From the NCBI GenBank assembly GCA_016584305.1, contig JACEEZ010011599.1, positions 29,185 to 93,184 on the forward strand: a DNA stretch of 64,000 bases, read 5' to 3'. Below, one piece after another: positions 54,595 through 64,000 of the stretch. The DNA comes from Chionoecetes opilio. Lineage: Eukaryota; Arthropoda; Malacostraca; Decapoda; Majidae. Under the pieces are notes generated by a model, which saw only the letters and a list, made by a program, of their open reading frames with translations, did not search any database and was not told the DNA's origin. The position numbers and the translations under genes were made by a program. Every line of letters starts with the position of its first letter. Within the stretch, counting starts at the first letter, position 1.

Positions 54595-54860
54595 TGAATA
54601 CCAAACCTAACTTTATGTTTAAGAAAACTAACCAAACCTTAACCAATAAATATCCTAACCTAATTTGTTTTAATGGAAAACTAATCAAACCCTTTAACAC
54701 TAAAATATACCAACCCAACCTTATGTTTTAAAGAAAACTAAACCCAACCCCAAACCCCTAAGTATACCCAACCCAACTTGTTTTAATGGAAAACTAACCT
54801 AACCAAAAAAAAGTATACCTAAAACCCAAAACCTTAAACCCAACCATGCATAAGATTCGG
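54595..54860. repeat. AACCT-type repeat block (copy 2)
   Basis: CTAACCTTAATTTTGTTTT-like units with AACCTAACCT, equivalent to 12,955-13,205; noisy. Confidence 0.8.
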
Positions 54861-55392
54861 GTTTTTTTTTTTTTTAAGGGATTTTTTGGGAAAAAAACTA
54901 TCCATTAGAAAAAGCACCCATTTTTAGGGCAGGGAAAAAATTTGCGGTGTCTTGAAAACGACCCCCGAAAATCCTGTCCTTATAACCCAAAATGGAACCT
55001 CGCCGACGGGCACGAGAGATCCGGTGGCCGGGAGTACCCTCCACCCTACTCCTGGACAGCAGGGTTTGTGCCCTAAAATATCACTTATTTCACAAGTTAA
55101 CCTCTAGAAAAGCAGGTAAATATCCAGATGAACACCGAACTCACTTTGGTGGACGAAACTATTTTTTTCTGGTGTTATTTTATGTGTTTGAAATTAATCT
55201 GCTAACCGTTTCTGTCGCAATCAATTTTTTTTTTTTTTTTTTTTTTTTTGCCAAATTGAAAGAAAAAAATAGAACCTAAACCTAACCTAACCTTTACCTA
55301 ACTAATAAAAACAAAAACAAAAAAACTAACCTTTATCTGCCCTGAAAAAAAAAAAAGAAAAAAAAAAAAACTATAAACGGTTAGCAGATTCA
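54861..55392. repeat. Spacer plus CGAACACC-type repeat (copy 2)
   Basis: The ~100-bp module lies at 55,126-55,225 (AACACCGAACTCACTTTGG), followed by T18 and A-rich runs and AACCTAAACCTAACCTAACC. Noise ends around 55,050. Confidence 0.8.
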
Positions 55393-56023
55393 TGGTAAAT
55401 TTTTACGATGGCACCAAACTTCCCTACACAATTGGCAGCATTGTATTCTAGGAGACATTTTCTCTTTGAGCTTTCCGTCGCAAATCAATAGTTTCGGAGA
55501 TTTAGAACATTTTAGGTGGGGGGAGGAATACGTCTTGTATACAAAATGCCTCCCTCTTCCTCTTCTTGTGACCTGCATCACCTTTGTTTTGGATTTTATT
55601 AAACTTTTTTATTAATGGACCCAGTTAGGAGGTTAAAGGTTAGGTTAGGTAAGGTAAGGTAAGGTAAGGTAAGGTAAGGTAAGGTAAGGTAAGGTAAGGT
55701 AAGGTAAGGTAAGGTAAGATTAGGTAAGGTAAGGTTCAGGTTAGGTTAGGTTAGGTAAGGTTAGGTAAGGTAAGGTTAGGTTAGGTAAGATAGCCACGGG
55801 TGCACCTCCGAAACAAAAGCAATGCAGGTCACAAGAAGAGGAAGAGGGAGGCATTTTGTATACAAGGAGACGTATTCTTCCTCCCACCTAAAATGTTCTA
55901 TATCTCCGAAACTATTGATTTGCGATGGAAAGCTCAATGAGAAAATGTCTCTTAGAATACAATAAGGTAAACAAAAACCATGCTCCCAATTGTGTAGGGA
56001 AGTTTGGTCCTATCTGATTTACC
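55393..56023. repeat. Intact 630-bp fold-back element with ~200-bp arms
   Basis: Left arm 55,393-55,600 starts ATGGTAAATTTTTACGATGG; right arm 55,810-56,023 is its complement ending TGATTTACC. The arms include CCCTACACAATTGG, TTTCGGAGAT, ACATTTTAGGTGGG and CTTGTGACCTGCAT. The loop holds a GGTAA array. In copy 1 the right arm is split by the I-like LINE at TCTTCCTCCC (here 55,875-55,885). Confidence 0.92.
55640..55790. repeat. (TAAGG)n array in the fold-back loop
   Basis: About 25 TAAGG/TTAGG pentamers in a row, a variant of the arthropod telomere repeat. It is shorter and noisier in copy 1 (14,660-14,790). Confidence 0.93.
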
Positions 56024-56225
56024 CGATATATTACGAATTTTAGCATCACTACAGACTTTTATGTGCCACTGAAGACATGTAGTGTGATGTACATAATATA
56101 AACTACTGTGCATGCGTCTTCAGTGGCACATTAAAGTCTGTAGTGATGCTAAAATTCATATATTGTGCCTGGCGACATTAGTGCAGTGGCAAGTGACTGG
56201 CGACTATAGTGTTATCTACGGGGTA
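56024..56225. repeat. Palindromic GGCGACATTAGTGC element (copy 2)
   Basis: Near-identical to 23,622-23,830: GTGCCACTGAAGACATGTAG pairs with GCGTCTTCAGTGGCAC, and the right arm extends to ATCTACGG. Confidence 0.9.
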
Positions 56226-56620
56226 TCCGGTCACTTCGCCCACATGCCATTTCACCACACCATGGAGTCATTTCGCCCACACTATGGAGTCATTTCGCCC
56301 ACACTATGGAGTCATTTCGCCCACAGGTCATTTCGCCTACAGGTCAATTCGCCCACACTATGGAGTAATTTCGCCCACAGGTCAATTTGTCCACACTATG
56401 GAGTCATTTCGTCCAAGGTTACTGGTGGTTCATTCCATTTCTGCCAGAGTAAGATAGTTACATGACTCCGTGACATGGATCGTGTGGGCGAATTGACTTT
56501 AGAGTGGGCGAATTGACTCTTACATGTGGGCGAAATGTCTTGTCGGCGAATTGACTCTTACATGTGGGCGAAATGTCTTGTGGGCGAATTGACTCTTACA
56601 TGTGGGCGAAATGACCGGTA
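56226..56620. repeat. 22-bp and 38-bp arrays (copy 2, short form)
   Basis: The 22-bp units occupy 56,260-56,405; the 38-bp array (56,483-56,620) has three units against thirteen in copy 1. Confidence 0.93.
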
Positions 56621-56918
56621 ACGCATAGCATAAGAAAGCATAAAGCCCTTTCAGTTAATCTCTGCCTTACTTGTCTCTCCCGGTGCCTTGTCTCTTCTGT
56701 ATCTCTCTCTGCAGCTCCTTCCTGGTGTGGGGGTTGCGAGAGCGAGCCGTTGGAGCCATTAGTGCTTATTATCTTCCTTTGTCTGACGGTTTGTTTTGGT
56801 TTGACGGTCGTCGCGAGCTTGAGCTTGACACCGGACACCCCCTCGCCAGGCCTTCCAGGGTTGGGAGTCTTTCAGCAGAGTTTTCTGTGACAAAGTCGCG
56901 GGAGGTCAATAGTCGTAT
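56621..56918. other. Unassigned sequence (copy 2)
   Basis: Near-identical to 24,561-24,866. No gene. Confidence 0.5.
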
Positions 56919-57211
56919 AGGCGAATTTTGGTGAAGAAGCCATAAGAAGCCGGCTTCTTGCAGCTTGCGTTTTCTGTTAACGCGAGGCACTTTTAAGAAG
57001 CCGGCTTCTTACGGATTGGCCCAGCTGGGCAAGCCGTAAGAAGCCGGAAGAAGCTAGCCCTGGGCCCCGCTTATCACGGCTTCTCTCCGCTTCATACGTC
57101 ACGATACGTGGCGTCAGAGAAAAACAACACGTGGCGTGGTTGCGCGAAGCTCAAAATCCTGTCGCCCCCTCCATTCATCTATCGTATTTCACTAATTGTA
57201 CAGCTTGACAG

Positions 57212-57425
57212 CTGCCCCGATACACGTTACAGGCAACATGAGTCACTAGCTTCCCATGAGAACACTTACAAGTAATAATAGTTGATAAAATAATACATGA
57301 TAAAAACCATACTCCTGACTGTTTTTGACGTGGATAATTTAAGCTTTTGAGTAACTATTATTACTTGTAAGTGTTCTCATAGGAAGCTAGTGACTCGATG
57401 TTGCCTGTAGCATGTATCAGGGCAG
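57212..57425. repeat. 214-bp hairpin MITE (copy 2)
   Basis: The same hairpin as 25,140-25,354, with CTGCCCCGATACACG and CATGTATCAGGGCAG ends. Directly followed by shared sequence, giving the empty site for the 1.34-kb insertion of copy 1. Confidence 0.9.
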
Positions 57426-57650
57426 CAGTTAACCTGTAAAACCAGTGAAATAAGAGCGATGAATGGAGGTTTACAGGATTTTGCGCCTTAACAATATTTT
57501 GCAAAACAGCGGGACAGGCGGCACTAGTAATAGAGTGAATATCGTTGTAGAAATAATGTAATTACAGATAACAGGACACAAGTAAACACACAGATGTACA
57601 TTCAAAAGCATGGACTTACCTTAAGACCACGTATAAGAATATACAAGGTA

Positions 57651-57910
57651 CCGTAGATAACACTATATAGTCGCCAGTCACTCGCCACTGCACTAATGTC
57701 GCCAGGCACAATATATTACGAATTTTAGCATCCCTACAGATTTTTATGTGCCACTGAAGACATGTAGTGTGATGTACATAATATAAACTACTGTGCATGC
57801 GTCTTCAGTGGCACATACTAATCAGTAGTGATGCTAAAATTCGTAATATATTGTGCCTGGCGACATTAGTGCAGTGGCAAGTGACTGGCGACTATAGTGT
57901 TATCTACGGT
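57651..57910. repeat. 260-bp complete fold-back MITE (copy 2)
   Basis: TACCGTAGATAACACTATAT to TATAGTGTTATCTACGGTA, same arms and centre as 28,301-28,560. Confidence 0.93.
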
Positions 57911-58266
57911 AGAGCAGCTGATAGGTATATATAGGTATATATTGTGGAAATGACTAGCATTGCGTTTAATTCAGTATGTTTATGAGAGAAGATGTGATTG
58001 GATAAGAGTCCACATTGACACGATGATTGACACATATTCACGATGACAATGCGTCATTGTGTGCACATTCACCTTTTTTTTGGCATTAAATCAATCAATC
58101 AATCGTCATTGTGTGGCTGCTTTGTTTACAGCTATATGCTGTGATCGCCGAGCGGGCGAGCCCCGACAAGAAGCTGGCAACTGTCAGCCGTTCTGGCGAG
58201 GCACGCAAACGAGAGAGAAGTCGGTAAGAAGCCGGCTTCTTACGGCTTCTTCACCAAAATTCGCCT

Positions 58267-58404
58267 CATGTAGGCTCCCTGTAAAGAGGGCACCGTCATT
58301 CATAGGCCCTATGTTAAGCGGCCATCTTAGTACCAGGGCCTCGCTGTTCACCCAAGACCCGCGGAAGTTCTCAAGGCATGACCCCGCAGTATATCATGTT
58401 ATAC
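58267..58404. other. Unassigned spacer
   Basis: Unique-looking sequence between the TIR element and the next MITE; an ORF that crosses it (58,059-58,412) has no recognisable domain. A short (AATC)4 run lies just upstream at 58,088-58,104. Confidence 0.45.
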
Positions 58405-58690
58405 ATGTATAAAGGATAGACTGTTATCTTCGGAAATGTTTGTTCTATAAGATTATCACATAAAACACAGTAAAACACATTAAATAAAGGTCATTATGAG
58501 ACTCTGAAGAAATATGCATGAACTTACAATTCACTTAAACACGTCGTCATGTAAAACTTTGTGGACAACTTATAAGATGGAAGTTTATCTATAGAGGCAG
58601 AATTTTATTAGCTTTCCATTGCTATATTTCGTTTTCTGAACATGCAGTAGTACCTCCAAACATTAGCGTTAACTAAATAAATTACCGTGG
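58405..58690. repeat. MITE-like repeat, single copy
   Basis: GTTATCTTCGGAAATGTTTG at the left and CATTAGCGTTAACTAAATAA at the right, same order as the copies at 20,970 and 21,291 but with a diverged middle. Confidence 0.82.
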
Positions 58691-58699
58691 CGGTTCCCG

Positions 58700-58705
58700 C
58701 TCTCT

Positions 58706-58750
<45 letters not shown>

Positions 58751-58772
58751 TCTCTCTCTCTCTCTCTTTTCT
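58700..58772. repeat. (CT)n microsatellite
   Basis: TCTCTC run of ~60 bp with a single CTCACTCTC interruption. Confidence 0.95.
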
Positions 58773-59012
58773 CTCTTAAAAAAGTTCTCCCCTTAAAAAA
58801 ATTACGTTCTGGGCCTCAAGGGGTTTAAGCAAAAAAAGAAAATAAGATACACTTTTTGAGGGAATTATATATTTTTTGAGTTTGTGTTAAGATTGATAAA
58901 ATAGTGGTTAATATATTTGTTGTATTTTAAAACTCAAGTTCACGAAGGCTTTTGTGAAATCCCTATTGACACATATTACCTGTAACATACATAGATATAT
59001 CTTATGTATACC
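58773..59012. other. Unassigned AT-rich spacer
   Basis: Shared with 29,400-29,680 of copy 1; no gene or repeat recognised. Confidence 0.5.
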
Positions 59013-59039
59013 ATGTGTGTGTGTGTGTGTGTGTGTGTG

Positions 59040-59076
<37 letters not shown>

Positions 59077-59128
59077 TGACTTTGTGTGTGTGTGTGTGTG
59101 TATGTGACTGTTTGTGTGTGTCTGACTG

Positions 59129-59162
<34 letters not shown>

Positions 59163-59195
59163 ACTGTGTGTGTCTGACTGTTGTTTTTAGTAGTT
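59013..59195. repeat. (GT)n microsatellite with GTCTGACT interruptions
   Basis: Several GT runs broken by TGTCTGACTGTT. A similar tract, with the same TCTGACTGTTG phrase, lies on the other side of the LINE relic at 61,445-61,690. Confidence 0.95.
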
Positions 59196-59199
59196 GTAA

Positions 59200-61440
59200 C
59201 ATACAGGGAAAGAGCTATGCTCGTACTGTCCTTCTCCAAATCTACTATCATCCAGTGTGCCTTTGAAAGTCCTGAATACTTCTTGCATGAATCACTTTTG
59301 CATCAAGGTTGTTCCGGCTTCTATGCTTCTATAGGGGAAGCTGTATTTTTTTATATCCCTCTTGGATGTTGTCCTTTTAAACTTCTTCTCATGACCTCTT
59401 GTACTTCTTTTCGTCCCCACAAACAGATCATTTCTATAAATTTTTTTTCCAGACCCATTGATGCTCTATACAACTGCTATAAAATCTCCCCTTTCGCTTC
59501 TTTTCTCAAGTGTTGGGAGTTTTAGTCTTGAAAGTCTTTTTTCATATGTTAAATCTCTCAGGCTTGGAGAAATTTTTTGTGGCTGCTTTTTGTATTCTCC
59601 ATCTTCCTTATATCCTTCTTTTTATGTGGTGACCCAATCACTGCCGCATATTCCAACCCTTGGTCGAATCAGAGATGTTATCAATTTTTTGATCATCTCT
59701 TCATCCAGATATTTGAATGCCATTCTTATATTCCTCAGCAATGGTATGTATCTCCTGTGATCTGGTTTATATGTTCTCAGGTGACAAATTAATCCGAAAT
59801 CCATACTCCAGATCTTTTTCGACCTTTGTTTTGATTACCCATTCGTTTCCTCATCAAATACTTTCCCTCTGTCTTTTTTTTGCTACTGCCCATTTCCATC
59901 ACTATACACTTTTTGGCATTAAACTCCCTTTTCCCATATTTTGGACTCCATCTGAAAATCTTATCTAGATCCTTTTGTAAATCCTCACAGTCCTTTACTT
60001 TCTACTTTTCTTAGTAATTTAGCATCATCAGCGAATAAACTCATATAACTGTTTACTCCTCTGTCCTATCATTTACATAGACCAAGAACATCACTGGGGC
60101 CAATACTGATCCTTGAGGAAACCACTTATCACACTGCACCATTCTGACTTTTGATCTTTATTACTGTTTTCATCTCTCTGTTGCTCAAAAAGTTTTTCCA
60201 TCCACTTCAGCAAAACCACCCTCAATCCTCCTACATGTTTTTAGCTTTCCAGAGCAGTCTCTTTTGAGTTACCTTGTCCAAAAGCCTTCTTTTGGTCCAA
60301 AATAAATGCAACCCACCCCCCTTCTCTTTCCTGTGTCACATCGATCACTCGCGAGTAAAAACTCAATAAATTGTTGTACATACATTCCTCCCCTAAATCC
60401 AACTGGCCACCTGCAATGTGTTTTTTATTCCAAAAATTTCCCAACATCTGTCTTCACAATTTTTCACACATTTTTGCCACTACACTTGTAATATAATGGC
60501 CTTAATTTAGTGTTTCTTCTTTGTCACCTCCTTTTGAATTGGCACATATTTGCTCTTTCCAATTTTAAGCGGGGTTGCTTCTTTAGTAACTCTCAATTAA
60601 CTATGTAAATTTCGCTAGTTGGTTACTGCACTCTTCATTTCAGTTGGACACTCCATCTGGACCCCGGGCTTTTCTCACTCTTGATTTCCATTAGCCTTTT
60701 ACTTCTTTACGTTCTTTTTATGTCTTCCATTATTTTTTTTGCTATTATTTTTTCGTTTAAATTCACTTTCTTTTTGTAATACGTCTGTAAGCACTTATTC
60801 TAACTTTGGCCTGTTGTAATGCATCTTCAACACTATGCCTTCTACCTTCGCTTATCTATTCCTTCCTTGTTTTTCATTTTTTTATTAATATATCTAAGAG
60901 TTTTGGTTCTTCTTACATTTTCTATTATATTCTCTCATAGTTACTTTCTGTCTCTCTTCGGATTCTTACATATTCCCCTTTTAGTTGTTTTGTCTTCTCC
61001 CAAAGGTTGCTAGCCCTTTTTTCCCCAACTATCCAGGTTTTTCTCTTTTTAGTCTTCTAAATTTAATTTTCTGTTTTAACCCTTAATTTTTTTTTTTTTT
61101 CCTGATCCAAAAATATCCTTTTAAAAATAAAATATTATTCCTTCGGTGTAAAATTTGGATGAACTCATCCCATTTTTTTGGGTATCCTTGCTGCATGGAA
61201 ATTACTTCCAGTCTGTCTCTCGGGCGAATGTTCTTAAAACCGTCAAAGTTGCTTTTTTCCATAATTGTATCTTCCTTTCTTGTGTTCTTCTCTTCTCCCC
61301 TCTTTTTTGCTATCATTTATTTCACATTCAATAAGTACATGGTCGCTCTTTCCAAGTGGGCACTGATACTTTACTTTACTAATTACTGCCAGTTCTTTCG
61401 TCAATAGTAGGTCTAGTCTTGATGGTTCTGCGCTACCTCT
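59200..61440 (-). pseudogene. CR1-like LINE relic, 5'-truncated, copy 2
   Basis: Read on the minus strand from 61,440 down. First an endonuclease remnant with a GxSDHV-like SDH region near 61,340, then MQQGYPKKWDEFIQ at 61,150-61,200. Next an RT part with NNLLSFYSRVIDVTQEREGG and a motif A-like LDQKKAF (60,241-60,447). Then TYKPDHRRYIPLLRNIRMAF and MIKKLITSLIRPRV (59,622-59,804), and finally the C-terminal INLFVW/IQEGYKK region. Numerous stops and frameshifts make it an old, inactive copy. 5' truncation lies within the endonuclease. GT microsatellites sit at both ends. Confidence 0.8.
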
Positions 61441-61444
61441 GAAT

Positions 61445-61469
61445 CTTGTTGTGTGTGTGTGTGTGTCTG

Positions 61470-61504
<35 letters not shown>

Positions 61505-61628
61505 GTGTGTCTGTCTGTGTGTGTGTGTGTGTGTGTGTGAGTGCCTGTGTCTGTGTGTGGTGTGTGTGTATGTGTGTGTGTGTGTGTCTGACTGTTGTGG
61601 TGTGTGTTTTGTGTGTGTGTGTGTGTGT

Positions 61629-61671
<43 letters not shown>

Positions 61672-61690
61672 TGTGTGTGGTGTGTGCCAA
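61445..61690. repeat. (GT)n / (CTGT)n microsatellite
   Basis: GT runs, a (CTGT)8-like stretch at 61,470-61,500 and GTGTGGTGTG interruptions. Cys/Val- and Thr/His-rich ORFs are composition products. Confidence 0.95.
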
Positions 61691-61950
61691 AGTTGAGTGT
61701 GGACAATTCCCTATATTTAAACAGGTATAAAGTATTAAAATAGGAAAAAGTATGCAAGTTATTGTTTAGTGGAAAGTGTGAGGACAAGACACACACACAC
61801 ACACACACCACACACACACACACAAAGTCTGTCTTTCTGCTATGTATATATTCATCCTCTATACATAAGACACATATAACAAACTGAACAATGTATGTGC
61901 AATAGTGATCTTATTAACTACTGTGTCTGTATGTATGTATAACTATAGTC
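61691..61950. other. Spacer with a short (AC)n tract
   Basis: ACACACAC run at 61,788-61,822, otherwise unassigned. Confidence 0.6.
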
Positions 61951-62308
61951 TATTTTATTTATTATGGTCAAAATGCAGTCAGGAAGCCACGCCCCCTGCC
62001 TGCCCTTCTATGCTACGGGGCAGCTGATTGGTGCATTCCTCGTAGCATCACTACCCATCACAATATCTTCACTACTTAACAGCGGCGTGACCACTGGACA
62101 GCAATCTTCACTACAGAGGGTGACAAAATCAAAACACCCTCTGTAGTGAAGATTGCTGTGTCCAGTGGTCACGCCGCTGTTAAGTAGTGAAGATATTGTG
62201 ATTGGTGGTGATGATACGAGGAATGCACCAATCAGCTGCCTCGTAGCATAGAGGGGCAGGCAGGGGGCGTGGCTTCCTGACTGCATTTTGACCATAATAA
62301 ATAAAATA
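61951..62308. repeat. 358-bp near-perfect hairpin element
   Basis: Left arm 61,951-62,120 and right arm 62,137-62,308 are inverted copies at ~95% identity with only a 16-bp loop. Ends are TATTTTATTTATTATGGTCA and its complement. The arms include CAGGAAGCCACGCCCCCTGC and ACAGCGGCGTGACCACTGGA. No ORF of substance. It is a fold-back MITE with almost no loop; high arm identity suggests a recent origin or ongoing arm conversion. Confidence 0.93.
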
Positions 62309-62440
62309 GCCTCTACAACCCTATGTCTTGTAACTACCATTACAGCCTGTGTATCATAACTGTATCATAGCCTACGTATAAACCCATACACACACACACA
62401 CCGGCCTATGTATTGTACCCTGTATATAGGCATCATTACT
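62309..62440. other. Unassigned spacer
   Basis: Short ordinary sequence with an ACACACAC run near 62,390. Confidence 0.5.
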
Positions 62441-62616
62441 ACTGACTGACACTACTGACACTGACCACTGACTGTACGACTGACTGACTGACACTGACTG
62501 TACGACTGACTGACTGACACTGACTGTACGACTGACTGACTGACACTACTGACACTGACTGTACGACTGACTGACACTACTGAAACTGACGACTGACTGT
62601 ACAACTGACTGACTGA
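62441..62616. repeat. CTGACTGA-type satellite, left part
   Basis: Phrases CTGACTGACACTGACTGTAC and GACTGACTGACAC recur with a ~26-bp period. The same satellite resumes at 63,743, so the TIR element sits inside it. Confidence 0.93.
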
Positions 62617-63084
62617 GGCGGGGTTCACACTACACGTTTTTGCTGTCCCTGTCTACATGGGCGTGGCGATCAGTGACGTCACAGTGACGTCGCCCCGCCA
62701 CTCCCACAGCCACGTAGAAAGAATTGGGAGCTCCGAATAATGTGAGCTGAGACGCACGTCTCTCAAGGCCAGTGACGTCATCACTGCTCCAGCAATGTGG
62801 TGGTCGCGGGGAGCCTGTGTTCACATTTCATGTCCTGTTCGTAAATTGTCTGGCGGTCCGAGCGTCCCGTCACACCTACCTCGTGTCGGGCCCGACTCAC
62901 ATGTCACCGGATGTATCGTTTATTGCCATGACACCACTGTCCCCTGCAAGTCCTCGGATAGTCCCCTGACCACTCCCGGTGCAGGAACGTATCTTGGTAT
63001 TGATATTTCTTTGCCTGCAGTAGATCTAGGGTGTATTTTCTTTGGGCACGATACTATGTTCCTGAGTCCTTTGTTAAGTCCCTG

Positions 63085-63470
63085 ACCCAGCGCCCTGGTG
63101 CGACTCTCCTGAGCATGTACTTCTGCTGCCTCCCGCCAGGTGGCAGCATGCTCAGCGGTCGTATTGTTTACATTTGGCACACGACACTCACTGTTCACCT
63201 GCACACCTCGTTAGTCCCCTGACCCCCACTGCCCCTGGTGCAGAACGTCTCTGAGACTATTGAATACTTTCTGCTGCCTCCCGCCAGGTGGCAGCATGCT
63301 CAGCGGACGTATTGTTTACATTTGGGCACACGACACTCACTGTTCACCTGCACAGCCTCCGTTAGTCCCTGACCCCACTGCCCCTGGTGCAGGAACGTCT
63401 CTTGAGACTATTGAACACTTTCTGCTGCCTCCGCCAGGTGGCAGCATGCTCAGCGGACGTAAAAGTACGC
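63085..63470. repeat. ~150-bp tandem repeat, three units, each with a CTCF-like motif
   Basis: Units start near 63,085, 63,220 and 63,370 and share CCCCTGGTGCAGGAACGTCT, TTCTGCTGCCTCCCGCCAGG and TTTACATTTGGGCACACGAC. In each, CCGCCAGGTGGCAG (63,133-63,146, 63,281-63,294, 63,431-63,444) fits the CTCF core consensus CCRSYAGRKGGCAG. Whether it is bound is unknown. Confidence 0.85.
63133..63444 (+). promoter_or_regulatory. Three CTCF-like motifs in tandem
   Basis: CCGCCAGGTGGCAG occurs three times, all in the same orientation, ~150 bp apart, within the TIR element. The match to the animal CTCF core is by inspection. Crustaceans have CTCF, but I have no evidence of occupancy. Confidence 0.4.
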
Positions 63471-63742
63471 GGCGGGGTAGTTGATATTGGCGGTTCCGGA
63501 CAGTAAATACTAGAGTAGGATAAACGTCCGGGGGTGGGTAATGGCATCGGAACTTTTTTTTTTTTTTTTTTTTTTTAGAGGATAATTCCTGGACTGTTGC
63601 GATTACACCGGACTTTTGCGGTTCCCGGACCAGTGCTCCCCCCTATTAGTCCGGGAAAACGAGGTTTGTGTGTACTGTGAGTCACTGATGACAAGACGCA
63701 CGTAGACTACGTCCAGCAAAAACGTGGTGTGTGAACCGGGCC

Positions 63743-64000
63743 TGACACTGACTGTACGACTGACTGACACTGACTGTACAACTGACTGACTGACTGTACA
63801 CGATGACACTGACTGTACGACTGACTGACATGACTTACACTGACTGACACTGACTGTACGACTGACTGACATGACGTGCACTGACACTGACTGTAACTGA
63901 CTGTACTGCGAGACTGACGCACTGACTGACCTGACTGTACGACTGACTGACGACTGTACGACTGATGACAACTGACTGACACTTACTGAATGACTGAGAC
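63743..64000. repeat. CTGACTGA-type satellite, right part
   Basis: TGACACTGACTGTACGACTG units continue to the window edge. Ser/Val-rich ORFs here are period products. Confidence 0.93.

Larger units (their letters stand above)
56919..58266. mobile_element. 1.35-kb TIR element with 41-bp ends
   Basis: 56,919-56,959 (AGGCGAATTTTGGTGAAGAA...) and 58,226-58,266 are inverted copies with a single visible mismatch. Each end contains the perfect 16-bp palindrome AAGAAGCCGGCTTCTT, repeated at 56,996. Two smaller hairpin elements lie inside. No transposase. The terminal AGGCGAATTTTG resembles AGGCGTATTTTG of the element at 4,258. Confidence 0.75.
62617..63742. mobile_element. 1.13-kb TIR element, Harbinger-like ends
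   Basis: The left end GGCGGGGTTCACACTACACG and the complement of the right end GGCCCGGTTCACACACCACG match over ~30 bp, both continuing GTTTTTGCTG. The element splits a CTGA satellite, with TGA on both sides (possibly chance, since the satellite is rich in TGA). GGCC(N)GTTCACAC ends with a 3-bp duplication recall PIF/Harbinger elements; this assignment is inference. No transposase ORF. Inside are paired TGACGTCA motifs (62,672-62,695, 62,772) and a three-unit tandem repeat. Confidence 0.8.

Noticed and set aside
54992..55279. 95-residue ORF with a Phe run
   Set aside because: Read-through of the ~100-bp repeat module into a T homopolymer.
59002..61823. Thr/His- and Cys/Val-rich ORFs
   Set aside because: Translations of GT/AC microsatellites.
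1..64000. tRNA, rRNA or other structured RNA genes
   Set aside because: I looked for cloverleaf-like A/B boxes and rRNA landmarks and found none I can support. A tRNA scan after re-polishing would settle it.

Overview
This window is eukaryotic, gene-poor and dominated by repeats. The signs are non-LTR retrotransposons of three kinds (an RNase H-bearing I-like LINE, CR1-like LINEs and an RTE/Daphne-type fragment), a Mutator-like (MULE) transposase, many TIR and fold-back elements, long minisatellites, and interstitial blocks of AACCT/TTAGG, the arthropod telomere motif. An arthropod is therefore likely, and a decapod crustacean is my best guess, from the LINE types and microsatellite density. 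I see no convincing single-copy host gene. The only long intact ORF is the MULE transposase (8,015-9,901).

Layout. 1-3,740: an A-rich start, a 42-bp tandem array, and a truncated LINE inserted in a MITE with a 10-bp target-site duplication. 3,743-32,620 (copy 1) and 46,288-61,060 (copy 2) are two colinear versions of one ~15-kb segment. Both carry, in order: a palindromic repeat, AACCT blocks, the MULE, an ~80-bp array, a GC-rich patch, more AACCT, a ~205-bp-arm fold-back, 22/38-bp arrays, several hairpin MITEs, microsatellites and a decayed CR1-like LINE. Copy 1 also carries insertions that copy 2 lacks: a 1.65-kb TIR element (4,258-5,910), an I-like LINE (14,883-23,474) that itself contains a CR1 LINE and a MITE cluster, and two ~1.35-kb elements (25,355-26,691 and 26,796-28,172). 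Copy 2 supplies the empty sites. Between the copies lie 3.8 kb of unassigned sequence, a ~25-bp array and an ~8-kb array of a 64-bp satellite. After copy 2 come a 358-bp near-perfect hairpin and a 1.13-kb TIR element inside a CTGA-rich satellite.

Sequence quality changes abruptly. About 10,560-14,950, 28,650-41,690 and 46,690-55,050 are full of homopolymer-type errors in which isolated bases are replaced by their neighbours. One boundary falls inside the homogeneous 64-bp satellite, so the noise belongs to the assembly consensus and is not biological decay. ORFs in those blocks cannot be trusted. The two 15-kb copies may be a true tandem segmental duplication, or two haplotypes wrongly placed in series.

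There is no operon or pathway. The logic of the window is transposon nesting: elements with recognisable ends, target duplications and empty sites give a relative order of insertions.
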